64,000 nt of DNA, taken from contig JAEUPL010000003.1 of the NCBI GenBank assembly GCA_016790165.1, forward strand, positions 45,758 through 109,757, in the 5' to 3' direction. Each line of letters opens with the position of its first letter. Position 1 is the stretch's first letter. The position numbers and the translations under genes were made by a program. Shown in pieces: positions 17,421 to 26,478 of the stretch. The stretch is from Burkholderiales bacterium. GTDB taxonomy: Bacteria; Pseudomonadota; Gammaproteobacteria; Burkholderiales; Casimicrobiaceae. Below the pieces are notes generated by a model, which was not told the origin of the DNA, did no database searches, and was given only the letters and a program-made list of their open reading frames with translations.

Positions 17421-18338
17421 CTACTCAACCTGCCCACCGTTAGCGAGCCGCGGCATGGGTTCACCGTGTTCAATGTGGCGCTGCCACGCGCGGCGGGCGG
17501 TCGACGCCCGGGTGTAGGATCGCTCAATCGCCGCGACGTCTGGTCCGGCGGCCGTGGTCAGCCAGCGATCAAAGTCGTCGAGGCGGGCACGGTAGACGGC
17601 CAGCTGTTGCCGCAGTGCATCCCGGTTGGCGATGGAGATGTCGCGCCACATTTCAGGCGATCCAGCGGCGATGCGCGTGAAGTCACGAAAACCGCTGGCG
17701 GCGTAGTTGAAATATTGGTCGGCGCGTGCGCTGGCGGCAAGCAAGTCGACCAGTGCAAAAGCCAGCAAGTGCGGCAGGTGGCTGACCGCCGCGAACACGT
17801 CGTCGTGCTCGGCCGCAGGCATGCGATGAATCAGCGCACCGGTCGCCTGCCACATCGCCGCCACGCGGTCTACGGCGGTCGGGGGCGTGTCCGCGTCGGC
17901 ACAAATCACCACTTTGCGATCACGGTAGAGCGTCGCAAACGCCGCGCCTGCCCCGGTCTTCTCGGTGCCGGCAATCGGGTGCGCCGCGACGAACTGGTTG
18001 AAACGCCCACCGAACACACTGCGCGCCGCCGCGATCACATCCTGCTTGGTGCTGCCACCGTCGGTAACAAGGGTGCTGGGGCCTAAATGCGGCACGAGCG
18101 AGGTGAACACCGCCGGCATCTGCGCCACTGGCGTCGCCACGAAAACCACATCCGCGCGCGCCGCCGCCTCCAGGCTGACCGCTTCGTCGATCAGTCCCAA
18201 ACGGAGCGCCTCATCGAGGTTAGCCTGCGAGCGACCCACACCCAGCACCCGGCCGACGGCGTGTTGCTGTTTGAGCGCGAGCGCGAGCGAGCCGCCAATG
18301 AGCCCGACGCCGACGATGGCGAGCGTGTCGATCCGCAT
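17421..18338 (-). CDS. tyrA: Prephenate dehydrogenase
   Basis: Oxidises prephenate to 4-hydroxyphenylpyruvate using NAD(P), the tyrosine branch of aromatic synthesis. The 305 residues carry an N-terminal Rossmann motif (IVGVGLIGGSLALAL), the conserved HPIAGTEKTGAGAA loop around 120, and the helical C-terminal dimer domain with VSHLPHLLAFAL. The ATG is preferred over a GTG three codons upstream because AGGTG is well placed before it. It begins 9 bases after pheA, so the two are certainly one operon. No ACT domain is present. Confidence 0.95.
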   Translation of the reverse strand: MRIDTLAIVGVGLIGGSLALALKQQHAVGRVLGVGRSQANLDEALRLGLIDEAVSLEAAARADVVFVATPVAQMPAVFTSLVPHLGPSTLVTDGGSTKQDVIAAARSVFGGRFNQFVAAHPIAGTEKTGAGAAFATLYRDRKVVICADADTPPTAVDRVAAMWQATGALIHRMPAAEHDDVFAAVSHLPHLLAFALVDLLAASARADQYFNYAASGFRDFTRIAAGSPEMWRDISIANRDALRQQLAVYRARLDDFDRWLTTAAGPDVAAIERSYTRASTARRAWQRHIEHGEPMPRLANGGQVE

Positions 18339-18347
18339 GGCCGACAC

Positions 18348-19415
18348 CTAGACCACGGCCGCCGGGTAGCTGCCGACGATCTTGAAGTAACTCGACTGGG
18401 CTTTCACGTCGGCCAGCGCGGCGGCAACGCGTGCGTCGCTGACGTGGCCTTCGATGTCGAGGAAAAAATAGTACTCCCACAGCCGGTCCGGCGACGGGCG
18501 CGACTCGAGGTGCGTCATCGATACGCCGTGACGCTTCAGCGGTTCGATGAGATCGACCACGGCGCCGGGCCGATTCGGCGCCGAGAGGATCAAGCTGGTT
18601 TTGTCGCGGCCGGACGCCGCAACATCCTGCTTGCCAAGCACCCAGAAACGCGTGGTGTTGTTTGGGGAATCTTCGATGTTGCGAAACAGGATCGGCACGC
18701 TATAGCGCGTCGCGGCCATTTCGCCGGCGATCGCCGCAGTCCCCGCAGTGATCGAGGCCAATCGAGCGGCCTCGGCGTTGCTGGCCACGGCGATGCGATC
18801 GGCGTTGGGCAAGTGACGAGCGAGCCAGCCTGCCGTTTGCGCCAGCGACTGCGCGTGCGAGAACACGCGCGTGATCGTGTCGCGAGACGGTTCCATGGAC
18901 ATCAGGTTCTGCTGGACCCGAAAATCGATCTCGGCGCACACCTTGAGCGGCGAGGAGATGGAGAGGTCCAGCGTGCGTGCGACGAATCCCTCGGTAGAGT
19001 TCACCACCGGCACGACGGCATAGTTGGCAGTGCCGGCCTCAACCTGACGAAACACCTCGTCGATCGTGGGACACGGCTCGAACGTGGGCGCGGTGCCGAA
19101 ATGCTTGGCAGCGGCAGCATGGCTGAACGTCCCTTCCGGGCCAAGAAAGGCGATGACCAGGGGTTGCTCCAGCGCCATGCAGTTGCTGATGACTTCGCGG
19201 AAGATTCGGGCCACGGCGTCGTCCGAGAGCGGGCCTGCGTTCGCCGCCTGCATGCGCCGCAGGATCATCGCCTCACGTTCCGGCCGGTAGAGCGGCGAGC
19301 CCGGTTCCTTGACGTGCCCCACCTCACGCGCGATCGCCGCTCGTTCGCTCACCAGTTTCAGCACCTGATCGTCGATGCTGTCAATCTTCTTGCGGAGTTC
19401 GGAGAGGTCAGGCAT
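18348..19415 (-). CDS. pheA: Bifunctional chorismate mutase / prephenate dehydratase (P-protein)
   Basis: Converts chorismate to prephenate and on to phenylpyruvate. The 355 residues have a chorismate mutase domain (about 1-90, starting MPDLSELRKKIDSIDDQVL), a prephenate dehydratase domain (from FLGPEGTFSHAAA) and a C-terminal ACT domain with the phenylalanine-binding ESRPS motif (HLESRPSPDRLWEYYFF), so feedback inhibition by phenylalanine is expected. The start chosen is the first residue of the mutase domain; the open frame upstream is only the repeat insert. It is separated from serC by 164 bases carrying an inverted repeat, and from tyrA by 9 bases. Confidence 0.96.
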   Translation of the reverse strand: MPDLSELRKKIDSIDDQVLKLVSERAAIAREVGHVKEPGSPLYRPEREAMILRRMQAANAGPLSDDAVARIFREVISNCMALEQPLVIAFLGPEGTFSHAAAAKHFGTAPTFEPCPTIDEVFRQVEAGTANYAVVPVVNSTEGFVARTLDLSISSPLKVCAEIDFRVQQNLMSMEPSRDTITRVFSHAQSLAQTAGWLARHLPNADRIAVASNAEAARLASITAGTAAIAGEMAATRYSVPILFRNIEDSPNNTTRFWVLGKQDVAASGRDKTSLILSAPNRPGAVVDLIEPLKRHGVSMTHLESRPSPDRLWEYYFFLDIEGHVSDARVAAALADVKAQSSYFKIVGSYPAAVV

Positions 19416-19427
19416 GGGCAAAGAACC

Positions 19428-19580
19428 AAGGACGAGAGACGAATGACGAGTGACGATATCGGGCGCGACCTGTGAAGCCCGGGCGTGATACACGCGCCGA
19501 CCCAAAGGCCTGCGTGCGCCGGGGAGGACGTTGGCGAAACGACCGACTCTTTCGTCGTTCGTCCTTCGTCGTTCGTCCTT
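19428..19580. repeat. Inverted-repeat insert between serC and pheA
   Basis: About 150 bases bounded by imperfect 27-nt inverted arms, 19428-19454 and 19554-19580, which pair at 22 of 27 positions. The right arm is itself a direct duplication of a 14-mer (TCGTCGTTCGTCCT), and the left arm is built from GACGA-type units. The right arm touches the serC stop codon. The layout suggests a small mobile or slippage-derived element that split serC from pheA. Its folded RNA could affect the serC:pheA ratio. Confidence 0.7.
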
Positions 19581-20719
19581 CAACGCGAATGCGTTGCCTC
19601 AAATTCTCGCACGGCGGTCACCAGCGCCTCGACACCCGACAACGGCATCGCGTTGTAGAGCGAGGCCCGCATGCCGCCGCGCACGCGATGCCCCTTGAGA
19701 GACTTCAGCCCGCGCGCGTCGCAGAATGCCACGAACGCGGCGTCGGTGTCGGCGTTGCCCGAATCAAACACTACGTTCATGCGCGAGCGGTCGGTGCGGG
19801 CGACCGGTGCCTTGAATAGCTGACTCGCGTCCAGCGTGTCGTAGAGCAATGCCGAACGCGCGATGGCGCGGCATTCCATCTCGGCGAGACCGCCCTGCGC
19901 CTTGATCCACTTCAGCGTGAGCGCCGTAACGTAGATCGAAAACACCGGGGGCGTATTGAACAGCGATTTGTTCGCCGCCATGTGCTTGTAGTGAAAGACC
20001 GAGGGAATGGTCATGGGAGCGCGGTCGAGCAGATCGTCGCGCACGATCACAATCGTCACTCCGGCCGGCCCAATGTTTTTCTGCGCACCGGCGTAGATCA
20101 GTCCGCAGGCCGCTACGTCCATCGGGCGCGAAAGAAAATGCGACGAGGCATCGATGACCAGCGGTGCCGGCAAATCGCGTGGCAGCGTATGGATCTCGTT
20201 GCCGTACACCGTTTCGTTGCTACAGGCGTAGATATAGCTTGGAGGCTGCAACGACTGACCAGCGGTCGTTTGAACCCCATTTTCAGTCCAAGTCGACTTC
20301 CACGTATTTCGCGCTGGAACGCTTGTATAGCCGTCGCTCTCGCTCGAAGCCAATACATTGACCGCGCCAAACTTCGCTGCCTCCCCCACCGCACTCTTTG
20401 ACCAACCGCCCGACACCAAATAGTCCGCCGTTTCGCCGGGGCGCAGCAGATTCATCGGCACCGCTGCGAATTGCCCCCACGCCCCGCCCTGCATGAAGAT
20501 CACACGATAGTTCGCGGGAATCGCCAGCAGATCCCGCAGGTCCTGCTCCGCCTCAGCGATGAGCGCTTCAAAGGCCTTCCCGCGATGCGACACCTCCATC
20601 ACACTCGCGCCCTGCCCCACACCATGCCAATGCCACTCCGGCAAATCGGCACGCACCTGATCGAGCACCTCCGGCGGCAGCATCGCCGGGCCGGGGGAGA
20701 AGTTGTAGGGAAGGCTCAT
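19580..20719 (-). CDS. serC: Phosphoserine aminotransferase
   Basis: PLP enzyme that makes 3-phosphoserine for serine synthesis and also acts in pyridoxine synthesis. The 379 residues begin MSLPYNFSPGPAMLPPEVL, the standard N-terminus. The PLP lysine lies in YAGAQKNIGPAG near residue 215, and the C-terminal GHRVRGGMRASLYNAM is conserved. The ATG has GGAG 9 nt before it; the long open frame further upstream overlaps waaC and is not coding. It lies 40 bases after waaC on the same strand and begins the serC-pheA-tyrA series. Confidence 0.97.
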   Translation of the reverse strand: MSLPYNFSPGPAMLPPEVLDQVRADLPEWHWHGVGQGASVMEVSHRGKAFEALIAEAEQDLRDLLAIPANYRVIFMQGGAWGQFAAVPMNLLRPGETADYLVSGGWSKSAVGEAAKFGAVNVLASSESDGYTSVPARNTWKSTWTENGVQTTAGQSLQPPSYIYACSNETVYGNEIHTLPRDLPAPLVIDASSHFLSRPMDVAACGLIYAGAQKNIGPAGVTIVIVRDDLLDRAPMTIPSVFHYKHMAANKSLFNTPPVFSIYVTALTLKWIKAQGGLAEMECRAIARSALLYDTLDASQLFKAPVARTDRSRMNVVFDSGNADTDAAFVAFCDARGLKSLKGHRVRGGMRASLYNAMPLSGVEALVTAVREFEATHSR

Positions 20720-20759
20720 TGTGAGTGGCTCCAGTAAGGGATGAGACGTGGCGTCGTGC

Positions 20760-21734
20760 TCATGGTGTCTGCGCGGCTCGTGGGTGCGCAATCGCGGGTG
20801 CGACCCGTTCTTGCACCTGCGCGACGGTCGGAACTTGCCCACGTCCGCCGAGGCTGGCGACGTAGCCTTGCCCGGTGATGCCCACCAGGCCCGGTTCGTG
20901 GTCGCAGTAAATACCAATCGTGGGCACGCCGAACGCGGCGGCAATGTGGCTGAAGCCGGTGTCGAGGCCAACGCAGACCGCCGCACCGGCAAGCACCGCA
21001 GCCGCATCCGCCACCGTCAAAAAGGGCGGCACATCGCCGCCGGCCGTCGCGGCCAAACGCTGGCAGCGCGCCTGCTCTGCCGGGCTACCCCACAGCCAGA
21101 CCAACCCGTAACCCGCCTCACGCAGCATCGCGGCCACGGCCAGCCATGACGGCTCCGGCCAGAGCTTCTCCTCGCGACTCGCGCCGGTGATCAGCACCGC
21201 ATAGCCCGATGCCTCGGGCCGCCAGCCGCCCACCGGCGCCGTCAGCGCGAATCGGGCCGGTGTGGTGCCGATGTCATAGCCGAGGTGGTATGCAGCGAGG
21301 CGGCGGGAACGTTCCACGGCGTGCAACGCCTTCGGCACACCTGCCGTGCGCCCGTAAAACATCGCGGCCAGTGGTTCGCGGGCACTGGCCCGGTCATAAC
21401 CGGCACGCGGGCCATGGGCTTGCACCGCCCAGAGGGCGCTTTTGACCAGGCCTTGCAGATCGAGCACCAGGTCGTAGTGTTCAGCCTGAAGGGCGCGGCG
21501 CGCCTCGGCAATGGCGGCGCGCGTGGCGCGCTGCCAGAGTGATTTGCGCCACTTTCGCCAGGCAATCGGAATCACCCGCCGCACTGCCGGATGCATGGCG
21601 GGCAGCGCGGCGAACGGCTTTTCCACGACCCAGTCGATGATGGCACCGGCCCGATGCTCGGCAATGTCCGAAATCGTGGGCAGAGTGTGCACCACGTCGC
21701 CCATCGATGACGTCTTGACGATGAGGATTTTCAT
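20760..21734 (-). CDS. waaC: Lipopolysaccharide heptosyltransferase I
   Basis: Family 9 glycosyltransferase that adds the first L-glycero-D-manno-heptose to Kdo in the LPS inner core, at the cytoplasmic face of the inner membrane. The 324 residues start MKILIVKTSSMGDVVHTLP, the WaaC signature. The C-terminal nucleotide-sugar site is GLDTGFSHIAAAFGVPTIGIY. It follows the DUF4254 gene by 48 bases and precedes serC by 40 bases on the same strand. Divergent LPS genes upstream confirm the role. Confidence 0.94.
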   Translation of the reverse strand: MKILIVKTSSMGDVVHTLPTISDIAEHRAGAIIDWVVEKPFAALPAMHPAVRRVIPIAWRKWRKSLWQRATRAAIAEARRALQAEHYDLVLDLQGLVKSALWAVQAHGPRAGYDRASAREPLAAMFYGRTAGVPKALHAVERSRRLAAYHLGYDIGTTPARFALTAPVGGWRPEASGYAVLITGASREEKLWPEPSWLAVAAMLREAGYGLVWLWGSPAEQARCQRLAATAGGDVPPFLTVADAAAVLAGAAVCVGLDTGFSHIAAAFGVPTIGIYCDHEPGLVGITGQGYVASLGGRGQVPTVAQVQERVAPAIAHPRAAQTP

Positions 21735-21782
21735 GCCGTGCGTGCAGCTCGGCTGCGGCCGACCGGACCGGACACGATCACG

Positions 21783-22463
21783 TTACTGCTGCGCTGCCGC
21801 CGCCTGCTTGCGCGCCGCTTCGGCCACAAGCACGGGGTTGAAACGCGGGTCGTTGTACATCTTGAACTGGCGATAGACCTTGAAGTACGCGCGACCCGCC
21901 CTGCTGTCCGCCAGCAACTGATCGAGGCAGGCGCCAAGGTCGTTGCGCTGCTCGTTGAGGCGTGCGAGTTTTTGCGCCGACGCGTCGCGGTGCGCCTGGT
22001 CAACGTCCGTGCGGACGGTCTGCGCGGTCATCGCCTTGATCTTCAACGACATAATGGACATGCGGTCGATCATGCTGCCCGCGGTCTCGCTGTTCAGGCG
22101 CGCGTTGGCGGCGACGCGTGCTTGCGGCTGGTCGGTGCCCGCCGTCGCCGGATCAACGAGGCCCAGCGCCAGCAGCAGGAATTCGTCGACACGCTCGGTC
22201 GCGTCATTGCGCGCCTGGTTGTAGCGATCAATCGCGCGTTTGTTGGCCGTGATCTCGGCGTCGGTCGCCAGCGTTCGCCGTGCGAGGTCCTCCTCGTCCC
22301 ACAGCAGGCAGTTGTTGCGGTGATTGGTGGCGACCCAGCGCCAGACGCTGGCCTCATCGATCGCCGGCATCTCGCGCGGCCAGGAGGCATCGCTGAGGCA
22401 GTGATCGTGAAAGGCGGTAACACTCGAGGCGGACACAGCGGTCTGAAGCGTATTGGCAAGCAT
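21783..22463 (-). CDS. DUF4254 domain protein
   Basis: A 226-residue protein with unknown biochemical role. I recognise the family by the helical core: HDHCLSDASWP, then NHRNNCLLWDEEDLARR, and later KIKAMTAQTVRTDVDQAH. Such genes are often found beside LPS heptosyltransferases, as here, which hints at a role in outer-membrane carbohydrate assembly. No signal peptide or membrane segment is seen, so it is probably cytoplasmic. The start is uncertain: MLANTLQ was chosen, and ATG or TTG codons 13 and 20 residues upstream are possible. No start has a clear ribosome binding site. Confidence 0.85.
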   Translation of the reverse strand: MLANTLQTAVSASSVTAFHDHCLSDASWPREMPAIDEASVWRWVATNHRNNCLLWDEEDLARRTLATDAEITANKRAIDRYNQARNDATERVDEFLLLALGLVDPATAGTDQPQARVAANARLNSETAGSMIDRMSIMSLKIKAMTAQTVRTDVDQAHRDASAQKLARLNEQRNDLGACLDQLLADSRAGRAYFKVYRQFKMYNDPRFNPVLVAEAARKQAAAAQQ

Positions 22464-22562
22464 TGCGTTCGGAGGGAAAGATTCGCGCAGCGCGCGACGC
22501 ATTGCGCAATTATCTTCGATCAAGCAGCGCTGGGCTCCCGATGGCGTCTATGTCCCGCCGCC

Positions 22563-22568
22563 TACAAT
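22563..22568 (+). promoter_or_regulatory. Candidate -10 box, leaderless start of glycosyltransferase gene
   Basis: TACAAT ending 6 nt before the ATG at 22575, placing the transcription start at the start codon itself. There is no ribosome binding site and no clear -35. Confidence 0.45.
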
Positions 22569-22574
22569 GCGACC

Positions 22575-23435
22575 ATGAACGACGCAGGGACCGCGACAGC
22601 GACCAACCCGAATATTGGCGGCGCGGGCGACGATCCCGTGACGCTCGATCGCCCAAGCGTCGCTGTCGTCGTGATCGCGTTAAACGAAGCGGCGCGCATC
22701 GCCCACTGCCTCAAGAGCGCCACTTTTGCCGATGAAATCGTGCTGATCGATGCCGGCAGCGGCGACGATACGGTGCGCATTGCCAGAGAGTGCGGCGCAC
22801 GTGTCTACACCTATGCTGACTGGCAGGGCTTTGGCGTGCAGCGCTCACGCGCACTTGCTCACGTTGAGAGCGACTACGTTTTCTGGCTGGACGCGGACGA
22901 GGTGGTCACGCCAACGCTCGCGCAGCAAATCCTCGCTTGCCTCAACGGCGTTCGCGACGGCCGCACGTTCGACGCCGCCAGCATGCGCTGGCAGCCGTTT
23001 GCCTACGGTCGAATGTTGCGCCACTACCGCGAGCAACAGTGGAATCTGCGGCTGATCCGCCGCGCGCTGCTCGCCGGCTACGACGGCGTCGTTCACGAAG
23101 CCCCGGTGTGGCGCAGCGGTGAGGCGCCTGAGGCGATCCGGCTGAGAGGGCGACTCGAGCACCACACACGCGAGTCCGTCGCCAGCACGCTCGCCAAAGT
23201 GCGGCAATATGCGATTCTCGGCGCACGCAAACGGCGTGAGGCGGGGCGGCGGGGCGGCGTGTTGCGCGGTATGGCCGCCGCGACGCGCGTATTCGTACTG
23301 CACTATTTTGGCCGCCTGGCCTGCCTCAGCGGCGGGGCTGGCTTTCTCTTTGCGCAATCCCTCGCGCACGAGGCGTTTTTCAAGTACGCGATCCTCGGCT
23401 ACGACAGCGACGTGGCGCTGGCCCGGCGCGATTGA
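22575..23435 (+). CDS. Family 2 glycosyltransferase, LPS core (WaaE/KdtX-like)
   Basis: Transfers a sugar to the LPS inner core in the cytoplasm; members of this group are UDP-glucose:heptose beta-1,4-glucosyltransferases. The 286 residues have a GT-A fold: VVVIALNEAARIAHCLKSA at the N-terminus, IDAGSGDDTV, and the metal-binding FWLDADEVVT near residue 105. Two hydrophobic segments near the C-terminus may anchor it to the membrane. The start is the ATG right after a TACAAT box; no ribosome binding site is seen. The next gene begins 8 bases after its stop. Confidence 0.88.
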   Translation: MNDAGTATATNPNIGGAGDDPVTLDRPSVAVVVIALNEAARIAHCLKSATFADEIVLIDAGSGDDTVRIARECGARVYTYADWQGFGVQRSRALAHVESDYVFWLDADEVVTPTLAQQILACLNGVRDGRTFDAASMRWQPFAYGRMLRHYREQQWNLRLIRRALLAGYDGVVHEAPVWRSGEAPEAIRLRGRLEHHTRESVASTLAKVRQYAILGARKRREAGRRGGVLRGMAAATRVFVLHYFGRLACLSGGAGFLFAQSLAHEAFFKYAILGYDSDVALARRD

Positions 23436-23443
23436 CCTTTCTG

Positions 23444-24391
23444 ATGACAACCCCGATTCTCATTCGACTGCCGAACTACGTCGGCGACACCGTGCTCTCG
23501 CTACCTGCGGTGAACCACCTGGTTGAACACGGCTTTTCGCCGGTCTTTGTTGGCAAGCGTTGGGCGATCGACCTGCTTGGCCCGTGGCGCGCGAACGACT
23601 GGCAGGTTCATACCTATCCGGCGCGCCTGCGCGATCGTGTGATGTTATTGCGGCGGTTGCGGGTCGAACAAAAGATCAAGCACGCGCATGCATTGCTGAT
23701 CCCCAATTCGTTCTCCAGCGCGCTGGAGGCGCGACTCGCGGGTTTCGCGGCAACCGGCTATCGCGCCGACGCGCGCGACCTGCTGCTGCGGCGCGGGCTG
23801 GTCAAGGCGACGGGGCGGCACGAGATGGATGCCTTCCTCGACCTGGCTTTCGTCATGACCGGCACGCCGATTCCCGCGCAACACGCTGATGCCGCGACGG
23901 CGGCGATGACGGCCTACTACCGCACCGACGCAGAAGAGACGGCGCTCGCTGACGACCGCCTGCGTGCCGCGGGAATCACCGGGGATTTCATCGCTGTCTG
24001 CCCCTTTGCGGGCGGCAAGTTTGAAGGGCAATCCAAGCTCTGGCCAGGGTTTCCGGAGTTGGTTGCACGGCTGTGCGCGCGTGGTCCGGTGGTGATTTGT
24101 CCGGGCAATGCCGATGAGCAGGCCATCGCCCAGCGCGACTATTCGGCAGCGACCCTCCTCAACGGTGTTGGCCTGGCTGCACTCGCCGCGCTGCTGTCGC
24201 GCGCGAGCTGCGTGGTGGCCAACGACACCGGGCCCGGGCACCTGGCGGCCGCCGTCGGGGCACGGCTGATCAGCGTACAGGGGCCAGGCTCGCGCGACAA
24301 ATACTTTCCGCGCGGGCCGTCAGTCACACTGGCGCGGCGGGCAGGCGGCTGGCCGACGGTCGATGCGGTGATGCGGCTGGTCGGGGCGTAG
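23444..24391 (+). CDS. Family 9 glycosyltransferase, heptosyltransferase (WaaF-like)
   Basis: 315 residues of the ADP-heptose:LPS heptosyltransferase family, probably adding the second or a later core heptose. The N-terminus PILIRLPNYVGDTVLSLPAV is the WaaF-type opening, and the donor site VVANDTGPGHLAAAVG is near residue 245. The ATG at 23444 was chosen; a TTG four codons earlier overlaps the stop of the previous gene as TTGA and could also be used. With WaaC, the family 2 enzyme and the ligase it completes a small core-assembly cluster. Confidence 0.86.
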   Translation: MTTPILIRLPNYVGDTVLSLPAVNHLVEHGFSPVFVGKRWAIDLLGPWRANDWQVHTYPARLRDRVMLLRRLRVEQKIKHAHALLIPNSFSSALEARLAGFAATGYRADARDLLLRRGLVKATGRHEMDAFLDLAFVMTGTPIPAQHADAATAAMTAYYRTDAEETALADDRLRAAGITGDFIAVCPFAGGKFEGQSKLWPGFPELVARLCARGPVVICPGNADEQAIAQRDYSAATLLNGVGLAALAALLSRASCVVANDTGPGHLAAAVGARLISVQGPGSRDKYFPRGPSVTLARRAGGWPTVDAVMRLVGA

Positions 24392-24410
24392 CGCTGTCTT
24401 CTGCGGGCTT

Positions 24411-25700
24411 CTACGGGCGTGGCGCAGGCGCCACCCGCTCGAGCACACGCCAATCCTCATGCGGGTCGCTCGCGGCTGCGGCAAACAGGCCGAGCATCAA
24501 CGGGAAGAAACTACCCTCGGTCGCGATCCACAGCGTCGAATCAAGCGCCGAGTGAATGGCAAAGGTGACCACGATGCCGAGCATCATGGTTCGATCCGTG
24601 CAACCGAGCCGCAGCGCCAAACTACCGGCCGACACGAGCAATGCCAACATGGCCGCGACGCCGAACACGCCCTGCTCGACCGCAAAAAGCAGATACTGGT
24701 TGTGCGGCCGGACTTCACCCTTGTTGCACCAGGACTTGGGCTCAATCGTGCGGCAAAACTCTGCCGGATAACTGCCGAGTCCGTGTCCGTAGAACGGCCC
24801 CCGGCTCGCAATCTCGCTGGCAACGACCGCATACGTCCAGCGCTCCCCGCTTGAGGTCACCGCCTTGTGCTCGCGAAACGCCTGAAGCTCGGTGGAAACA
24901 GAATTCAAGCGCGTGCGGAACTGCTCGGACGTGAAGAACAGTGACGCAAACACCGTCGCCGCCGCAGCGAGGAACACAATGCGTCGCCGACCGCCCAGAC
25001 CGAAGACGAACACGACCAGCACGTTCGCCACCAGCGTGATCTGGCCTGTGCGTCCGTGCAGCAGGGTGGTGATGTTGATCGCGGCCAGCAGCGCAACTGC
25101 GAACCAGAGATAGGCGCTGCTCGACCATGCCTCGCGCGCGAACACCCGGCGTCCGTTCAGCGCGAGCATGCAGGCCAGCAAGGCCAGCAGCGACATCATC
25201 ATGCCCTGCGTGATGTAGGTCTTGAAAATGCTGTGGCTGTGCGCCAGGGTCTCGCGCGTGGCGCGCGCCCAGGCGAACGGCCAGGCGGCATGCAACCACG
25301 ACAGCGCGAGCGTGAGCAGCATGGCCAGCGCGAACGCCGCGAGCGCGCGGCGGCGCCACGCCGGCGAGTCGAGCAAGGCAACGGCAATCGGCAGATAGAG
25401 CAGTCGCGAGTACTTCTCGATGTGGCGCCACTTCTCTGCGCCCGATGCGGGCGACCAGAGCGCACTCAGCACAATACAGAGATAGAGCGCCGCAAGACAC
25501 CAAACCACGGGATTGCCGCGCACACGACGCCAGTAGACCGCCCCTTCACCACTCATCAACATCGCGAGCAGCAGCAGCGCCGACAATCCAAGCGTCAGCG
25601 CACCGCCCAGCGCGACGCCGGCGAACACCGACACCAACAACCACTGCGGCAGCGACCGACGGTCGAGCACAAATCCGCGCGCAATGGCGGTGCCGCTCAC
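24411..25700 (-). CDS. O-antigen ligase family protein (WaaL-like)
   Basis: Integral inner-membrane protein of 429 residues with about 11-12 membrane segments. WaaL proteins join the O-antigen or other polymer from undecaprenyl diphosphate to the lipid A core in the periplasm. The large periplasmic loop carries the conserved region GERWTYAVVASEI, followed by RGPFYGHGLGSYP and RPHNQYLLFAVEQG with its key His. The start is GTG with an AGGG ribosome binding site 8 nt away. It is convergent with the heptosyltransferase gene. The acceptor and polymer cannot be told. Confidence 0.88.
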   Translation of the reverse strand: MSGTAIARGFVLDRRSLPQWLLVSVFAGVALGGALTLGLSALLLLAMLMSGEGAVYWRRVRGNPVVWCLAALYLCIVLSALWSPASGAEKWRHIEKYSRLLYLPIAVALLDSPAWRRRALAAFALAMLLTLALSWLHAAWPFAWARATRETLAHSHSIFKTYITQGMMMSLLALLACMLALNGRRVFAREAWSSSAYLWFAVALLAAINITTLLHGRTGQITLVANVLVVFVFGLGGRRRIVFLAAAATVFASLFFTSEQFRTRLNSVSTELQAFREHKAVTSSGERWTYAVVASEIASRGPFYGHGLGSYPAEFCRTIEPKSWCNKGEVRPHNQYLLFAVEQGVFGVAAMLALLVSAGSLALRLGCTDRTMMLGIVVTFAIHSALDSTLWIATEGSFFPLMLGLFAAAASDPHEDWRVLERVAPAPRP

Positions 25701-25889
25701 GCCGACGCCCTGCGCCGCTCACCGCACAAGCGAATGCACACTGAGCTAGTGGTTGAGCAAAAGCGCTCGCAGCGGGGCACACCAGGGGACACGATCAAGC
25801 AAGCCGCTGCGCAGCACCGGGCGAGTGAACAATCAGATGATTCTATGCGGCCCGCGTCGCGCGCGGGAGCGCGCCGCTCGCCGCCGTCC

Positions 25890-25895
25890 TACAAT
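25890..25895 (+). promoter_or_regulatory. Candidate -10 box, leaderless start of NTF2-like gene
   Basis: TACAAT ending 6 nt before the ATG at 25902. No ribosome binding site is present, consistent with a leaderless mRNA. The -35 region shows no match to TTGACA. Confidence 0.45.
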
Positions 25896-25901
25896 CGCCT
25901 C

Positions 25902-26330
25902 ATGACCTCCCAGGCATTTTTCTCTTCTCCCGAGGACTGTTCGCGTGCGTTCTACGAGGCGTTTTCGCAGGCTGACCTCGATGCCTTGATGGCGGTTTGG
26001 GCGGAAGACGAGGAAATCTGCTGTGTTCACCCTTCCGCCGCGCCCTTGTATGGCTTCGCCGCCGTGCGCGCGGCTTGGGAAGCGATCTTTCGCAATTCGG
26101 CAAAGATGCGCATCGAACTGCGTGACGAAGCCTGGCACGCGACCGTTGGCATGGTGACGCATCACGCGGTGGAGTGGATTTACGTCGGCGACGAGCCGCA
26201 GCCACGCGGTCCGGTGTTTGTCACCAACATCTTCCTGCGCGCGCCCCAAGGCTGGCGCCTGCTCGTGCACCATGCTTCGCCCTTGCAAACCGGCTTGCCG
26301 GGAGCGGCGGGGCAAGTCGTGCTGCACTGA
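25902..26330 (+). CDS. NTF2/SnoaL-like family protein
   Basis: 142-residue protein with the nuclear-transport-factor-2-like fold: an N-terminal helix (EDCSRAFYEAFSQADLDAL), then MAVWAEDEEICCVHPSAAPLYG and VFVTNIFLRAPQGWRLLVHHAS, the standard pattern of this group. These proteins form cone-shaped dimers with a ligand pocket; the function here is unknown. It has no signal peptide. It stands alone between waaL (divergent) and oppF (convergent), with a dispersed hairpin repeat after it. Confidence 0.85.
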   Translation: MTSQAFFSSPEDCSRAFYEAFSQADLDALMAVWAEDEEICCVHPSAAPLYGFAAVRAAWEAIFRNSAKMRIELRDEAWHATVGMVTHHAVEWIYVGDEPQPRGPVFVTNIFLRAPQGWRLLVHHASPLQTGLPGAAGQVVLH

Positions 26331-26478
26331 ACCCACGGCTCGTGCGGCGGTTCGCCACCGCTCCAACTCGGGCACTTGGCAGTGGTTCGCGTATCCGTCG
26401 ACAGCTTTTCCGCACCAAGCACCAGCCAGCGGTCGATTGGCGCTGATTTTTCGTGTTTTCGACTGCGTGCAGAACCGG

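Noticed and set aside
18087-19475. Plus-strand open frame opposite tyrA/pheA
   Set aside because: Both sense genes are well conserved; the frame is Arg/His-rich and crosses the serC-pheA repeat.
25056-25901. Long plus-strand extension upstream of the NTF2-like gene
   Set aside because: It overlaps the O-antigen ligase in antisense and is Gln/Arg-rich; the real start is the ATG at 25902.
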